A stretch of DNA of 34,627 bases from Ignavibacteriales bacterium (lineage in GTDB: Bacteria > Bacteroidota > Ignavibacteria > UBA10030), in contig JACPSI010000128.1 in the NCBI GenBank assembly GCA_016193365.1, positions 1-34,627 on the forward strand, read 5' to 3'. Below the pieces are notes generated by a model, which made no database searches, had not been told where the DNA came from, and saw only the letters and a list, made by a program, of their open reading frames with translations. Below are positions 1 to 8,190 of the stretch, piece after piece. The translations under genes and the position numbers were made by a program. The stretch's first letter is position 1, and each line of letters opens with the position of its first letter.

Positions 1-480
1 AACGCATTCCATCAAGCTCGAATAGAATCGCAATCGGGAATTCTCAAAGTGCGCTTTGCCTGCTTCAACGAAATGTTTTTGCTCAACAACACTCCAGCGA
101 ACGCTTTTCAGATAGGCAAGAAATTTTCGGTTCTGAAAAAATGAGCTTCCGAGAGAGCCTCCCACATCGACCACACTTAACTTTCCATAATTTTGCGCCG
201 CTGCAAGCATTAATCCCGAAAGCAATGGCCATGAATACTCTATTGAGTCGAAAAGCACGGAATCGCGCTCGTACTCGGCCTGTCCGCGCTTCACCTTGAG
301 AAGCGCTTGGGTTACTGTGTTCAGAATTTCGGGAGAGTCATAGCCCGTGGAATGCGCCAGAGCCTCATCCCAGCTGGAATAATTACCTGTAAAACTTTTG
401 CTGAAGGAATTTCGCGCAAAGAGCTTCGAGAGCACCGGCGGGAGAAACAGTTTTACCGTTTCTTTTACTTTTGCAACCAT
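1..480 (-). CDS. TIGR04325-type putative SAM methyltransferase, 3' end cut by window edge
   Basis: The first 160 codons are present and the reading frame is open to base 1, so the C-terminus lies outside the window. The protein shows the hallmarks of the TIGR04325 methyltransferase family: GNYSSWDEALAHSTGYD near residues 32-48, YERDSVLFDSIEYSWPLLS near residue 75, and a glycine-rich SAM-type loop (VVDVGGSLGSSFFQNRKFL) near residue 105, followed by WSVVEQKHFVEAGK. The family is usually found in surface polysaccharide clusters; the substrate is unknown. The ATG at 480 lies 4 bases after the stop of the upstream glycosyltransferase, so the genes are probably co-transcribed. Family assignment rests on motif recall; the sugar-modifying role is inferred from context. 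Confidence 0.8.
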   Translation of the reverse strand, partial: MVAKVKETVKLFLPPVLSKLFARNSFSKSFTGNYSSWDEALAHSTGYDSPEILNTVTQALLKVKRGQAEYERDSVLFDSIEYSWPLLSGLMLAAAQNYGKLSVVDVGGSLGSSFFQNRKFLAYLKSVRWSVVEQKHFVEAGKAHFENSRLRFYSSLMECV

Positions 481-484
481 CGTT

Positions 485-1384
485 TCAATGTAAGAAAAGA
501 TTTCGGATGCGTCGTTTCATCTTGTCCATCGGACCCGGTTTCAATAAACGCAAATACCGGCCAATGTCTCTTGCTATCTCCTCATTGTGCCACTTCGGAA
601 TATCGGATACTTGAATCGGACTTTGGGACAGCGAAACATCAAACGCATCCATTGTTTCGGAGTGCGAGCCCGAGCTATCGTGGCCGATGTTATGCACCAG
701 GGAACGCCCCGGGTACAAGGTAAGTTTGTTTTTCAGAAAGGCGGAAGCATGCCATCGGATGGCCCACGAGTCGATTTCACCGGCACATTGTTGTTTCAGC
801 ATCTGTGTATAGTGGTACGACCCGCCCAGGTCAAATTCCTTTTCAAGCCCTTTCGAACGTAATTCTCCAAGAAGTTTTGTTCCGTCGGGTTCAAACAAAT
901 CCCAACCCCTCTTCCACGTCCCCCATCCCCAACAATCTGCGCCCTTCAAGAAAAATGTCTCAGGCAATTGTGCTTTAATTGGGTAAAAGTAACCATGAAC
1001 TGAAATCACGTCTTGATCACTTTTATAAAACTCTAAAGAGTCATTCATATATTTCAGGAAGAATCGTGATGTTACAAGATCATCCTCCACAACAATGACT
1101 CTTCCATGCTCCCTCACGACCTCGGACACACCGGAAATCACCGATTCAGCCAGGCCTCTATTTCGCTTATGAAGTATGACCTTGACCGATTGAAATCCTT
1201 TCACCTTCGTCAGGCCTGCTCTGACAACCTCCACGGCTTCACGGTCGGCATCACCCTGCGGACCATCAGCGTAGATGTGGAGGTCCGTTCGATCAGCAAG
1301 AACATTGTTTCGCAACGCCTCCAGTGTTCGTTGCGTATGTTGCGGGCGCTTATAGACAAAAAGCGCGACTGGAGAAACGTTCAT
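485..1384 (-). CDS. GT-A fold glycosyltransferase (GT2/GNT-I-like)
   Basis: This 299-residue protein has a GT-A nucleotide-sugar transferase layout. The N-terminus MNVSPVALFVYKRPQHTQRT precedes a strand-rich domain. An acidic VVEDDLVTSRFFLKYMN near residues 97-113 is the likely metal/nucleotide-binding DxD-equivalent. GWGTWKRGW near residue 152 resembles the acceptor-side segment of GNT-I-like or HlpA-like sugar transferases. It has no signal peptide or membrane segment, so it should act at the cytoplasmic face on a lipid-linked glycan. Its ATG overlaps the FkbM gene's stop in an ATGA junction, pointing to translational coupling. Donor and linkage cannot be read from sequence. Confidence 0.75.
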   Translation of the reverse strand: MNVSPVALFVYKRPQHTQRTLEALRNNVLADRTDLHIYADGPQGDADREAVEVVRAGLTKVKGFQSVKVILHKRNRGLAESVISGVSEVVREHGRVIVVEDDLVTSRFFLKYMNDSLEFYKSDQDVISVHGYFYPIKAQLPETFFLKGADCWGWGTWKRGWDLFEPDGTKLLGELRSKGLEKEFDLGGSYHYTQMLKQQCAGEIDSWAIRWHASAFLKNKLTLYPGRSLVHNIGHDSSGSHSETMDAFDVSLSQSPIQVSDIPKWHNEEIARDIGRYLRLLKPGPMDKMKRRIRNLFLH

Positions 1385-2139
1385 ATTCTTTTCTCCGATC
1401 TGTTTGTCCGCAGCGCGTAAAGATAATCGTGATGCGACATTTGCTCAACCAAATCATATTTGCTTTTAAGCAGACCATAAATCTCACGTCTCGACCGCGC
1501 CTCAACAAGAATATACTTGGGAGCATATTTGTGAAGATTAAGCCCTTTGAGAGCGTCACCTTCATACCCTTCAACATCGAGTGAGAGGAAATCAATCGGG
1601 CGCTCTCGATGAATGTCGTCCAAGATAGATTCCAACGTCCTGGCAGGAACGCGAAGACTGTAAGATTGATTGAGATTTTGAACCTTCAATCCCTGGTCTA
1701 TATGTTTCTTTCTTGACGCGGCATCTTTTAATGATCCATGAACCACCGACATCAGACCGGCATAATGAATTTCTATTGATGAATCTTTGAAAGTTTTGGC
1801 GACAAGAGCACAGTTAAAAACAAACGAATTCTTACGCTCCTTTTGGCAGCGTTCAAAAAGTTCGGGTATTGGCTCAATGAGTACACCCCGCCAACCTAAA
1901 ATCTTTTCCAGATAGTACGTATTGCTTTGTGAAAAACCGTCATTGGCTCCAGCCTCTATAAAGAAACCGTTTCTGAAATTGATGTATTTCGCAAGCTTCT
2001 TGTCAAGGTCACCCAAGGACGGCCTCGAATAACGCGGATTTCGGCACAATTCAAAAACACGTCTACGTATAACCTTTAGGCGTTGCTTGAAATCCTGCGT
2101 AGCTCCTGATCGTTCAGATTCTATTCCGCGGCCTTCCAT
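1381..2139 (-). CDS. FkbM-family SAM-dependent methyltransferase
   Basis: The 252-residue product carries the FkbM methyltransferase core: FIEAGANDGFSQSNT (about residues 60-74, SAM-binding motif I), GVLIEPIPELFERC, and FLSLDVEGYEGDALKGL in the C-terminal half. The family O-methylates sugars or small molecules. The open frame extends upstream to 2427, but that stretch is Cys/His-rich and lies entirely inside the flippase gene. I therefore place the start at the ATG at 2139, which overlaps the flippase's end by 19 bases. The stop forms an ATGA overlap with the next glycosyltransferase. A role in methylating the exported glycan is inferred from the cluster. The exact start is moderately certain because no strong Shine-Dalgarno sequence is visible. 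Confidence 0.8.
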   Translation of the reverse strand: MEGRGIESERSGATQDFKQRLKVIRRRVFELCRNPRYSRPSLGDLDKKLAKYINFRNGFFIEAGANDGFSQSNTYYLEKILGWRGVLIEPIPELFERCQKERKNSFVFNCALVAKTFKDSSIEIHYAGLMSVVHGSLKDAASRKKHIDQGLKVQNLNQSYSLRVPARTLESILDDIHRERPIDFLSLDVEGYEGDALKGLNLHKYAPKYILVEARSRREIYGLLKSKYDLVEQMSHHDYLYALRTNRSEKRI

Positions 2140-3509
2140 AATACTTTGATTGTGTACCAATATCTCGGGACAAAGAGAGCTTTTATCATCATGACGCTCT
2201 GCCCCCTTCCGCCGGAAAACAACGACAGCGAAAAAACAGAGGCAAAATACGAAGCTAACGTTGCGACAGCAGAGCCCTGGATACCGTAGGTGGGAATGAG
2301 AAGAAGGTTCAATGCCACATTCAGCAGCATTCCGATCGTTGTCCTGTACATCGAATATTTTAACAAGTTCTCCACCATGAGATACTGACTGCTTGCGACA
2401 CCCAGAAACGTCGCCACTCCAGACCACACGTAAACCGTCAGAACGGGTGACGCCTCCAGGTAGTCCGTGCCATAGAACCAGCCAATAATTGAACCAGAAA
2501 AAAAGGTCACAAGAAGTGCTATGAAGATACTGACTCCTGCCATGCCGTCGTAAAGCTTTTGGAGCCAGCGCAGATACTTTGCATAGTCATTCTTCCTTGC
2601 TTCAATAAGTGACGGAAAGACCGAAACCGTTATCGTGCCGGGAATGAAATACCAGACCTCGGCCATCCTCACTGCTGCCGAGTAAATACCGACAGCATTC
2701 ATGTCCATCAGACTTCCCAGAAGCACCTGGTCTACTTTCATATAGATCACAATGGCAAGCCCCGATAACACGAGCGGCCAACTGTCCCGTAGAAGATTTC
2801 TGGCCGTGGTGCCGCTATAGTTCCAGTTGCGAACGCTATTCCCCGTTATACGATACGCAAAAAGCAAGGAAATTCCACCGAAGATGATTTCCATGGTAGC
2901 CAGAATTGCAAAAACTAGCAACGGCGCCTCGAGAAGAATACCAAGCACCCTGACAGCCGAAAGAGAAAAAAAAACTATGTTTTTGCTGATGACGCTGTAT
3001 TTGGACTGCACCTTCGATTGAAACCACAGGTCAACAACATCGAGCGCTTGAAAAACATAACCGACGGCAATTATAAAAACAAGGAGTCGGGTTACGGGGT
3101 CCGTAGAAGAAATGGCATACGTTGCCAGCAGGCACAATACGACAGTCACAAAACCTCCTGCCAGTCTGAGAACAAAGGACGTCCCAAGCAGTGTTTCTTT
3201 CTGCAGAGGGTTTTTGACGATTTCGCGTACCACAATATTCTCCAGGCCGAGCCCGGCGATCGAGCCGAAAATGGCACTGAGGCTGATAGCGTAGTTCAGC
3301 GATCCAAACTGACCCGGACCGAGATAACGTGCAATCCACACTCCCACGACAAGTCCGACTCCCATCCTGAAAATCTTGTCGAACACGAGCCATCCTGTAT
3401 TGAAAAAAATTCTTTGGAGGTCTTGACGGGCAACTATCTTTGCCCGTACTCCTTCGGGAAGGATTTTCATCCAGCGTGGCGTTTTGATTCCTTGAACCCC
3501 GTCCTTCAT
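2121..3509 (-). CDS. Wzx-like polysaccharide flippase (MOP superfamily)
   Basis: This polytopic membrane protein of about 462 residues has 12 or more hydrophobic segments and the typical N-terminal layout of oligosaccharide flippases (FDKIFRMGVGLVVGVWIARYLGP, then FGSLNYA). It should move lipid-linked repeat units across the inner membrane. I prefer the ATG at 3509 over the upstream ATG at 3548. At 3509 the start overlaps the GT4 stop in a 4-base ATGA junction and is preceded by an AGGGA ribosome-binding sequence 5 bases away; the longer version would overlap by 43 bases. It sits between two glycosyltransferase genes and two methyltransferase genes, consistent with a Wzx role. Specificity cannot be predicted. 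Confidence 0.9.
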   Translation of the reverse strand: MKDGVQGIKTPRWMKILPEGVRAKIVARQDLQRIFFNTGWLVFDKIFRMGVGLVVGVWIARYLGPGQFGSLNYAISLSAIFGSIAGLGLENIVVREIVKNPLQKETLLGTSFVLRLAGGFVTVVLCLLATYAISSTDPVTRLLVFIIAVGYVFQALDVVDLWFQSKVQSKYSVISKNIVFFSLSAVRVLGILLEAPLLVFAILATMEIIFGGISLLFAYRITGNSVRNWNYSGTTARNLLRDSWPLVLSGLAIVIYMKVDQVLLGSLMDMNAVGIYSAAVRMAEVWYFIPGTITVSVFPSLIEARKNDYAKYLRWLQKLYDGMAGVSIFIALLVTFFSGSIIGWFYGTDYLEASPVLTVYVWSGVATFLGVASSQYLMVENLLKYSMYRTTIGMLLNVALNLLLIPTYGIQGSAVATLASYFASVFSLSLFSGGRGQSVMMIKALFVPRYWYTIKVLWKAAE

Positions 3510-4612
3510 TCTTTCCCTGAATACAAGTTGAAATAACGCTGCACCCATGCACGCGGATTTAGTGTCTTAGAAAACCTGCGGGCACCCTGGGAAAGCTTCG
3601 CCTGCAGCGTGCGACTTTCAACCAGATCCATAATCGTTCGACTCACGGATTCGACCGTCCGTTCACAAAGGAGTCCGTTCACGCCATGACGCACAAGATC
3701 CCGGGTACCTTCAACATTCGTCGCAACAACAGGCTTTCCAAGGCACAAGGCTTCCTGCAAGACGAATGGAAGCCCCTCCTTCTTGGATGTCAGGAGTACC
3801 AAGTCACTTTTATTGATAACGGCTGCTGGAGTTTCGTATTGAGTCAGGCCGAGTACCCTCGACGGGAATGAATTCCTGAGAGATTGAAAATAACCGTTTG
3901 AACCAGAAACACCGATGAAGACAAAGGCTACTTTTTTCTTTTCATCGAGCAGCCGCTGTGCTGAGGCAATGGCAAGCGGATAATCTTTGACCGCGTCATC
4001 CCGGGCGATCATCGTCACAATGGCATTGCCTTTGTTCAAGAGAAGATAGGCGTGAAGGGTCGGGGATAGCGGTGTTTTTGCCTCGTGTAAAATTTGTCTC
4101 GGATTTACCACGTTTGGGACGAGCGCCACCTTTTCGCTTGAATGGGGAAATCTCCGCCGGACTTCCTCTGCCTCGCTTGGAGAAACGGAAATAACTCTGT
4201 CGGTATTTCTCAGAAGGTATGATTCGAGTATGAGATAAAGGCTGGAAGCTCCCAAAACATTCGGCGGATGAAAACCGTGATAAGAATGAAACCTTCGTGC
4301 GGCAAGACGCCTCCGCGAAATCGAACGGACATAAAGACCCGCCCCTTTTCCGTGGGAATGGATCACATCGGGAAAAAGACCTTGAAGGAAGGAATTCCTC
4401 AGACTGAGCTTTGAGAGGTGAATCCGGTTGAGCGGAAATTCGCGGACGGCGACCCCAAGATCCCTGAAACGCTCAACAAAAATTCCACGGGGAGGAAGGA
4501 CTACCGTAAACTGGACCTGTGGATACCATCGGCGAAAGCCTTGCACGAGGTTGAACACTGCAACTTGCCCGCCGCCGAGGTCGTTTTGAGTCAAACACTG
4601 TACGATGTGCAT
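3506..4612 (-). CDS. Group 1 (GT4) glycosyltransferase
   Basis: The 368-residue protein has the two-Rossmann GT-B fold of GT4 enzymes. The N-terminal glycine-rich acceptor loop is NDLGGGQVAVFNL (about residues 10-22). VISVSPSEAEEVRRRF lies mid-protein. The C-terminal donor site is SKKEGLPFVLQEALCLGKP, with the EX7E pair that binds the nucleotide-sugar. It is soluble, lacks a signal peptide and is likely peripheral at the inner membrane. It is the first gene of the glycan cluster, 66 bases after trpB. Neither a terminator nor a recognisable promoter is visible in that gap, so it may be read through from the trp genes. Family is confident; sugar specificity is unknown. Confidence 0.9.
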   Translation of the reverse strand: MHIVQCLTQNDLGGGQVAVFNLVQGFRRWYPQVQFTVVLPPRGIFVERFRDLGVAVREFPLNRIHLSKLSLRNSFLQGLFPDVIHSHGKGAGLYVRSISRRRLAARRFHSYHGFHPPNVLGASSLYLILESYLLRNTDRVISVSPSEAEEVRRRFPHSSEKVALVPNVVNPRQILHEAKTPLSPTLHAYLLLNKGNAIVTMIARDDAVKDYPLAIASAQRLLDEKKKVAFVFIGVSGSNGYFQSLRNSFPSRVLGLTQYETPAAVINKSDLVLLTSKKEGLPFVLQEALCLGKPVVATNVEGTRDLVRHGVNGLLCERTVESVSRTIMDLVESRTLQAKLSQGARRFSKTLNPRAWVQRYFNLYSGKE

Positions 4613-4678
4613 CGGAGAAGATGAGCTTGAAAGTTGATTTCTCCCGTTCCACTCACCTTCAAGAATTCTCCTTGGTAT

Positions 4679-5902
4679 TCACGTTCGTGACTGCACCGCT
4701 GCAAGATCTTTATCGCCCCGGCCGGACAGATTAATAACAACTACATTCGACTGCTTCAAGGTTTTGACGTAATCGAGAGCAAACGCAACTGCATGCGCAG
4801 ACTCCAACGCCGGAATGATTCCTTCCAACCGGGTCAGCGTACGAAATCCTTCAAGCGCTTCCCTGTCCGTGACAGACACATATCGAACTAAACCGATGTC
4901 TTTCAAATACGAATGTTCCGGCCCAACTCCCGGATAGTCCAGACCAGCGGAGATCGAGTGAGCAGTTTCAACCTGACCTTGTTCATCCTGAAGAAGATAT
5001 TGCAATGCGCCGTGCAAGACGCCCGGTTTTCCCCTTGAGAGTGACGCTGCATGCCTTCCTGAATCCAAACCTTCGCCGGCAGCCTCGACACCAATAAGTT
5101 CAATGATGCTCGTTTCATCAAGAAACGGATAGAACATTCCAATGGCATTACTCCCTCCGCCAACACATGCGACAAGCGCATTGGGGAGCTTACCTTCCAC
5201 AGCAAGAATTTGCGTCCGCGTTTCCCGGCCAATAACGCTCTGAAAATCCCTCACCATCATGGGATACGGATGCATACCAACGACCGAGCCGATGATATAA
5301 AACGTCGTTTCCACGTTTGTCACCCAGTCGCGTATTGTTTCGCTCGTGGCATCTTTCAACGTCCGGCTGCCGGACTTTACTGGCCGGACTTCAGCACCCA
5401 ACATTTTCATTCTTTGCACGTTGGGCGCCTGGCGTTCCATGTCCAGCTCCCCCATGTACACGACACATTGCATATCGAATAATGCGCAAACGGTGGCAAC
5501 AGCGACGCCGTGCTGGCCCGCGCCGGTTTCAGCGATAATCCTCTTTTTCCCCATTCTCCGGGCGAGCAATGCCTGGCCAATCGTGTTGTTAATCTTGTGT
5601 GCACCTGTATGGCAGAGATCTTCTCTCTTCAAATAAATTTTCGCGCCTCCGTTTTGCTTTGTCAAGCGTTCAGCAAAATACAGCGGCGTTGGCCGGCCGG
5701 CATAGTCTTTAAGATAAAGTTCCAATTCCGTTTGAAAATCAGCATCGTTTTTGAGGCTCAGATATGTTTCGGTGAGCTCCTCTGCGGCGCGAACGAGCGT
5801 CTCAGGTATGTATCGGCCACCGTAGATTCCGAAATGTCCCTCAGCGTCTGGCATCGTGCCGATGTATTTTCCGTTATTCCTCGTCATCGTCCAGGTCTTC
5901 AT
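4679..5902 (-). CDS. trpB: Tryptophan synthase beta chain
   Basis: TrpB makes tryptophan from indole and serine using PLP. The Schiff-base lysine is in HTGAHKINN (K103), the glutamate region in [11 protein letters not shown], the PLP phosphate loop in [10 protein letters not shown] (about residue 245), and the C-terminal LSGRGDKD is intact. Length is usual for the family (about 395-405). Three in-frame ATGs compete: 5902, 5887 and 5854. The first overlaps the trpF end by 29 bases. The last begins [13 protein letters not shown], as in many homologues, and lies beyond the trpF stop; none has a good Shine-Dalgarno sequence. TrpB normally works with TrpA, but the next gene here is a glycosyltransferase, so TrpA must be encoded elsewhere or be absent. 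Confidence 0.95.
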   Translation of the reverse strand: MKTWTMTRNNGKYIGTMPDAEGHFGIYGGRYIPETLVRAAEELTETYLSLKNDADFQTELELYLKDYAGRPTPLYFAERLTKQNGGAKIYLKREDLCHTGAHKINNTIGQALLARRMGKKRIIAETGAGQHGVAVATVCALFDMQCVVYMGELDMERQAPNVQRMKMLGAEVRPVKSGSRTLKDATSETIRDWVTNVETTFYIIGSVVGMHPYPMMVRDFQSVIGRETRTQILAVEGKLPNALVACVGGGSNAIGMFYPFLDETSIIELIGVEAAGEGLDSGRHAASLSRGKPGVLHGALQYLLQDEQGQVETAHSISAGLDYPGVGPEHSYLKDIGLVRYVSVTDREALEGFRTLTRLEGIIPALESAHAVAFALDYVKTLKQSNVVVINLSGRGDKDLAAVQSRT

Positions 5903-6536
5903 TGTAATACAGGGGCACGCTCCGGGCTCGTGCTATGAAATCCCGCACTTTACGTGGATCCTTCCGCCCTGGACGGACTTCAACACCGCTGCTGACGTCG
6001 ACTCCATACGGCTGGACAAAACGAACTGCATCCTCAATGTTGTCAGGATTTAATCCGCCCGACAGGATGATTTTTCCATACTCTTTTGCGGCAATTGCGA
6101 GATTCCAGTCGAAGGTTTTTCCCGATCCTCCGTATGTTTCATCCTGGTACGTATCAAGCAAGAATGCGTCGACGATGTAGTTTCGCAGAGTTTCGATTTC
6201 AAAACCAGGGTAGACGCGAAACACTTTGATGACGGAAGAATCAAAATTTACGAGGTCGTCGGGGCCCTCTTTTCCGATGAGCTGCACTGCGCTGAGATGA
6301 ACGGCGCTCATAACATCGCGAACACGTTTGCGGCTTGCGTTGACAAAAACGCCGATCTTCGACTTGTGTTCGGGAAGTTGGGATACTATCTCCACCGCCC
6401 GGTCGATTGTCACAAACCGGGGACTGCGTTCATAAAAATTCAACCCTATGGCATCCGCACCACATTCGAGCGCAAATCGGGCGTCTTCCAGGTTTGTCAC
6501 TCCACAAATCTTCACAAAGAGGTCCTGGTTTACCAT
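5874..6536 (-). CDS. trpF: Phosphoribosylanthranilate isomerase
   Basis: TrpF performs the Amadori rearrangement of N-(5-phosphoribosyl)anthranilate to CdRP. The 220-residue TIM barrel has the general-base cysteine in VKICGVTN (C11), [12 protein letters not shown] for substrate phosphate handling, [19 protein letters not shown] carrying the acid aspartate, and [11 protein letters not shown] plus DVSSGVE closing the barrel. Where most homologues have VQLHG, this one has VQLIG (about residue 84), a mild deviation. The start shares an A with the trpC stop (TGATG), so translation is coupled. The C-terminus is a very acidic tail (NEDLDDDEE) whose codons overlap the proposed trpB start. Confidence 0.95.
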   Translation of the reverse strand: MVNQDLFVKICGVTNLEDARFALECGADAIGLNFYERSPRFVTIDRAVEIVSQLPEHKSKIGVFVNASRKRVRDVMSAVHLSAVQLIGKEGPDDLVNFDSSVIKVFRVYPGFEIETLRNYIVDAFLLDTYQDETYGGSGKTFDWNLAIAAKEYGKIILSGGLNPDNIEDAVRFVQPYGVDVSSGVEVRPGRKDPRKVRDFIARARSVPLYYNEDLDDDEE

Positions 6537-7312
6537 CAGGCGTGCACCATCGCTCTTAACGCACCTATCCGGTCCTTTTTAGTGACAAGTCCTTCCCCGA
6601 CGAGCGCCGCATCGAAACCCGCGAGGCTTAGTCTCTCGACATCGTCCGGGTTCATAATCCCGCTTTCGCTGACGGCTATTGCACCAGGAGATATTTTGTC
6701 ACGAAGTCTCAGCGAGTGATCGAGCGAAACATCAAAGGTCGTCAAATCGCGATTGTTAATGCCGATAATTTCAGCGTCAATGCTGTTGGCAATTTCGACC
6801 TCATCAGCAGTGTGAGCTTCGACAAGAACATCAAGGCCCAACGATCCTGCAATCGAATAAAAATGCTGAAGCGTAATTCTGTCGAGGGCTCTCACGATCA
6901 ACAAAACCGCGTCGGCGCCGAGGACTTTCGATTCATAGATCTGGTACTCATCGATAATGAAATCTTTGCGGAGCACTGGCAAACGGCTGACCGCCTTGAC
7001 TTCCCTGATAAATCCGGCATGCCCTTGAAAGAACTTTTCATCAGTCAGTACGGATAGGGCGCGCGCCCCCCCGGTCTCATAATCTTGCGCCAGCTGTGTG
7101 TGATTGAAAGTTCCGTTCAACACACAGTGCGAGGGCGATGCTTTCTTGATTTCCGCAATAATCGAAATTCCGTGACCTTTGATACTTCCGGCGAAATGCG
7201 ACACGGTATCCTGTGTAAGAGCATGTTTCTTTATCTCTTCATAAGGGATCTTGTTCCGGGCCTGCTGAACTTCACTGCGCTTGTGGGAGAGAATATCCTG
7301 CAATGACGTCAT
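6536..7312 (-). CDS. trpC: Indole-3-glycerol phosphate synthase
   Basis: TrpC closes the indole ring from CdRP. Numbered from the ATG at 7312, the 258-residue barrel keeps the expected catalytic set: E54 and K56 in AEIKKASPS, K116 in LRKDF, E165 in LVEAH, the GINNRDL loop at 184-190, and ESG at 216-218. The frame is open upstream to 7408. The ATG at 7312 makes an ATGA overlap with the corC-like stop and gives the family's standard length, so the extension is rejected. The immediate neighbour upstream is a CBS-domain gene rather than trpD, an unusual interruption of the trp order. Confidence 0.95.
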   Translation of the reverse strand: MTSLQDILSHKRSEVQQARNKIPYEEIKKHALTQDTVSHFAGSIKGHGISIIAEIKKASPSHCVLNGTFNHTQLAQDYETGGARALSVLTDEKFFQGHAGFIREVKAVSRLPVLRKDFIIDEYQIYESKVLGADAVLLIVRALDRITLQHFYSIAGSLGLDVLVEAHTADEVEIANSIDAEIIGINNRDLTTFDVSLDHSLRLRDKISPGAIAVSESGIMNPDDVERLSLAGFDAALVGEGLVTKKDRIGALRAMVHA

Positions 7313-8190
7313 GGCTTGAGCGCTTCCTCCGGCTTCAACTTCGCTCCAGGACTTATTTTCACTTGCCGAATTCGTCTCGCGCTTTTGCTCAGAATAGTAA
7401 ATGTGCATTCACCAAATTTTATTTCTTCATTCACTTCGGGAAGTTTTCCGCTCATCTTTTGGAGAAATCCGGCGAGCGTTTCGTAATCAGATCCTTCAGG
7501 GATATTAGTCTTAAACTGCGCATTGAAGTCTCCGATACTCATCGCTGCATCGACGACCGTCAGGCCGTCGGTCGATTTCTCAACGGCCTTTCCGACTTCA
7601 TCGTATTCGTCAAGAATCTCACCAACGATTTCCTCGATGATGTCCTCCATTGTGACAAGACCTTCTGTGCCACCGAACTCGTCCACGACAATCCCAAGAT
7701 GGACTTTTCGTTGCTGCAGCTCTCGGAGAAGCTGGCTGATCTTTTTCGATTCGGGAACAAAATATACAGGTCGAATGATGTCCTGCAAGATGATCAGATC
7801 ACGATGTTCAAGCAAGCTGAGCAAGTCTTTGCTGTAAATCACGCCCATCATGTTATCCATCGTCTTCTTGTAAACAGGAATCCTCGAGTATCCTTCATCG
7901 ATTACTTTGTGAATAAGTTTGTCGGTTGGCATGTTCATGTCGACAGCCACTATATCCGGGCGAGGAATCATGATCTCCTTGACGGTAATATCGGAGAATT
8001 CAAGAATACTCTTGATAAGCTCGTGCTCTGTCTTATCCAACGCTCCACTTTCTGTCCCTGCGTCGATCACTTCACGGATCTCCGCTTCGGAAAGGTCCGC
8101 CTTGAGCAAGCCCCCTTTCATCAGCAGACTCTTGAGAAAGCGCTTTCCGGCGCTAAGTCCGGTCCTTACGAATTTGTCGCTTCGATCCAT
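7309..8190 (-). CDS. CorC/HlyC-like CBS-pair protein, soluble type
   Basis: The 293-residue protein has a short N-terminal region and two CBS domains: VKEIMIPRPDIVAVDMN through GVIYSKDLL, then IIRPVYFVPES through GLVTMEDIIEEIVGEI. A C-terminal CorC_HlyC/transporter-associated domain follows (GDFNAQF, YETLAGFL, LPEVNEEIKFG). It lacks the DUF21/CNNM membrane domain of larger relatives, so it resembles CorC, implicated in Mg/Co efflux or nucleotide sensing. The start overlaps the trpD end by 25 bases and the stop overlaps trpC by 4, embedding it in the trp transcript. Whether it senses adenosine nucleotides for the pathway or is a passenger cannot be told. The start codon is fairly but not fully certain. 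Confidence 0.9.
   Translation of the reverse strand: MDRSDKFVRTGLSAGKRFLKSLLMKGGLLKADLSEAEIREVIDAGTESGALDKTEHELIKSILEFSDITVKEIMIPRPDIVAVDMNMPTDKLIHKVIDEGYSRIPVYKKTMDNMMGVIYSKDLLSLLEHRDLIILQDIIRPVYFVPESKKISQLLRELQQRKVHLGIVVDEFGGTEGLVTMEDIIEEIVGEILDEYDEVGKAVEKSTDGLTVVDAAMSIGDFNAQFKTNIPEGSDYETLAGFLQKMSGKLPEVNEEIKFGECTFTILSKSARRIRQVKISPGAKLKPEEALKP

Noticed and set aside
2140-2427. N-terminal extension of the FkbM gene
   Set aside because: The extension lies wholly inside the flippase gene and is Cys/His-rich; the conserved part starts after the ATG at 2139.
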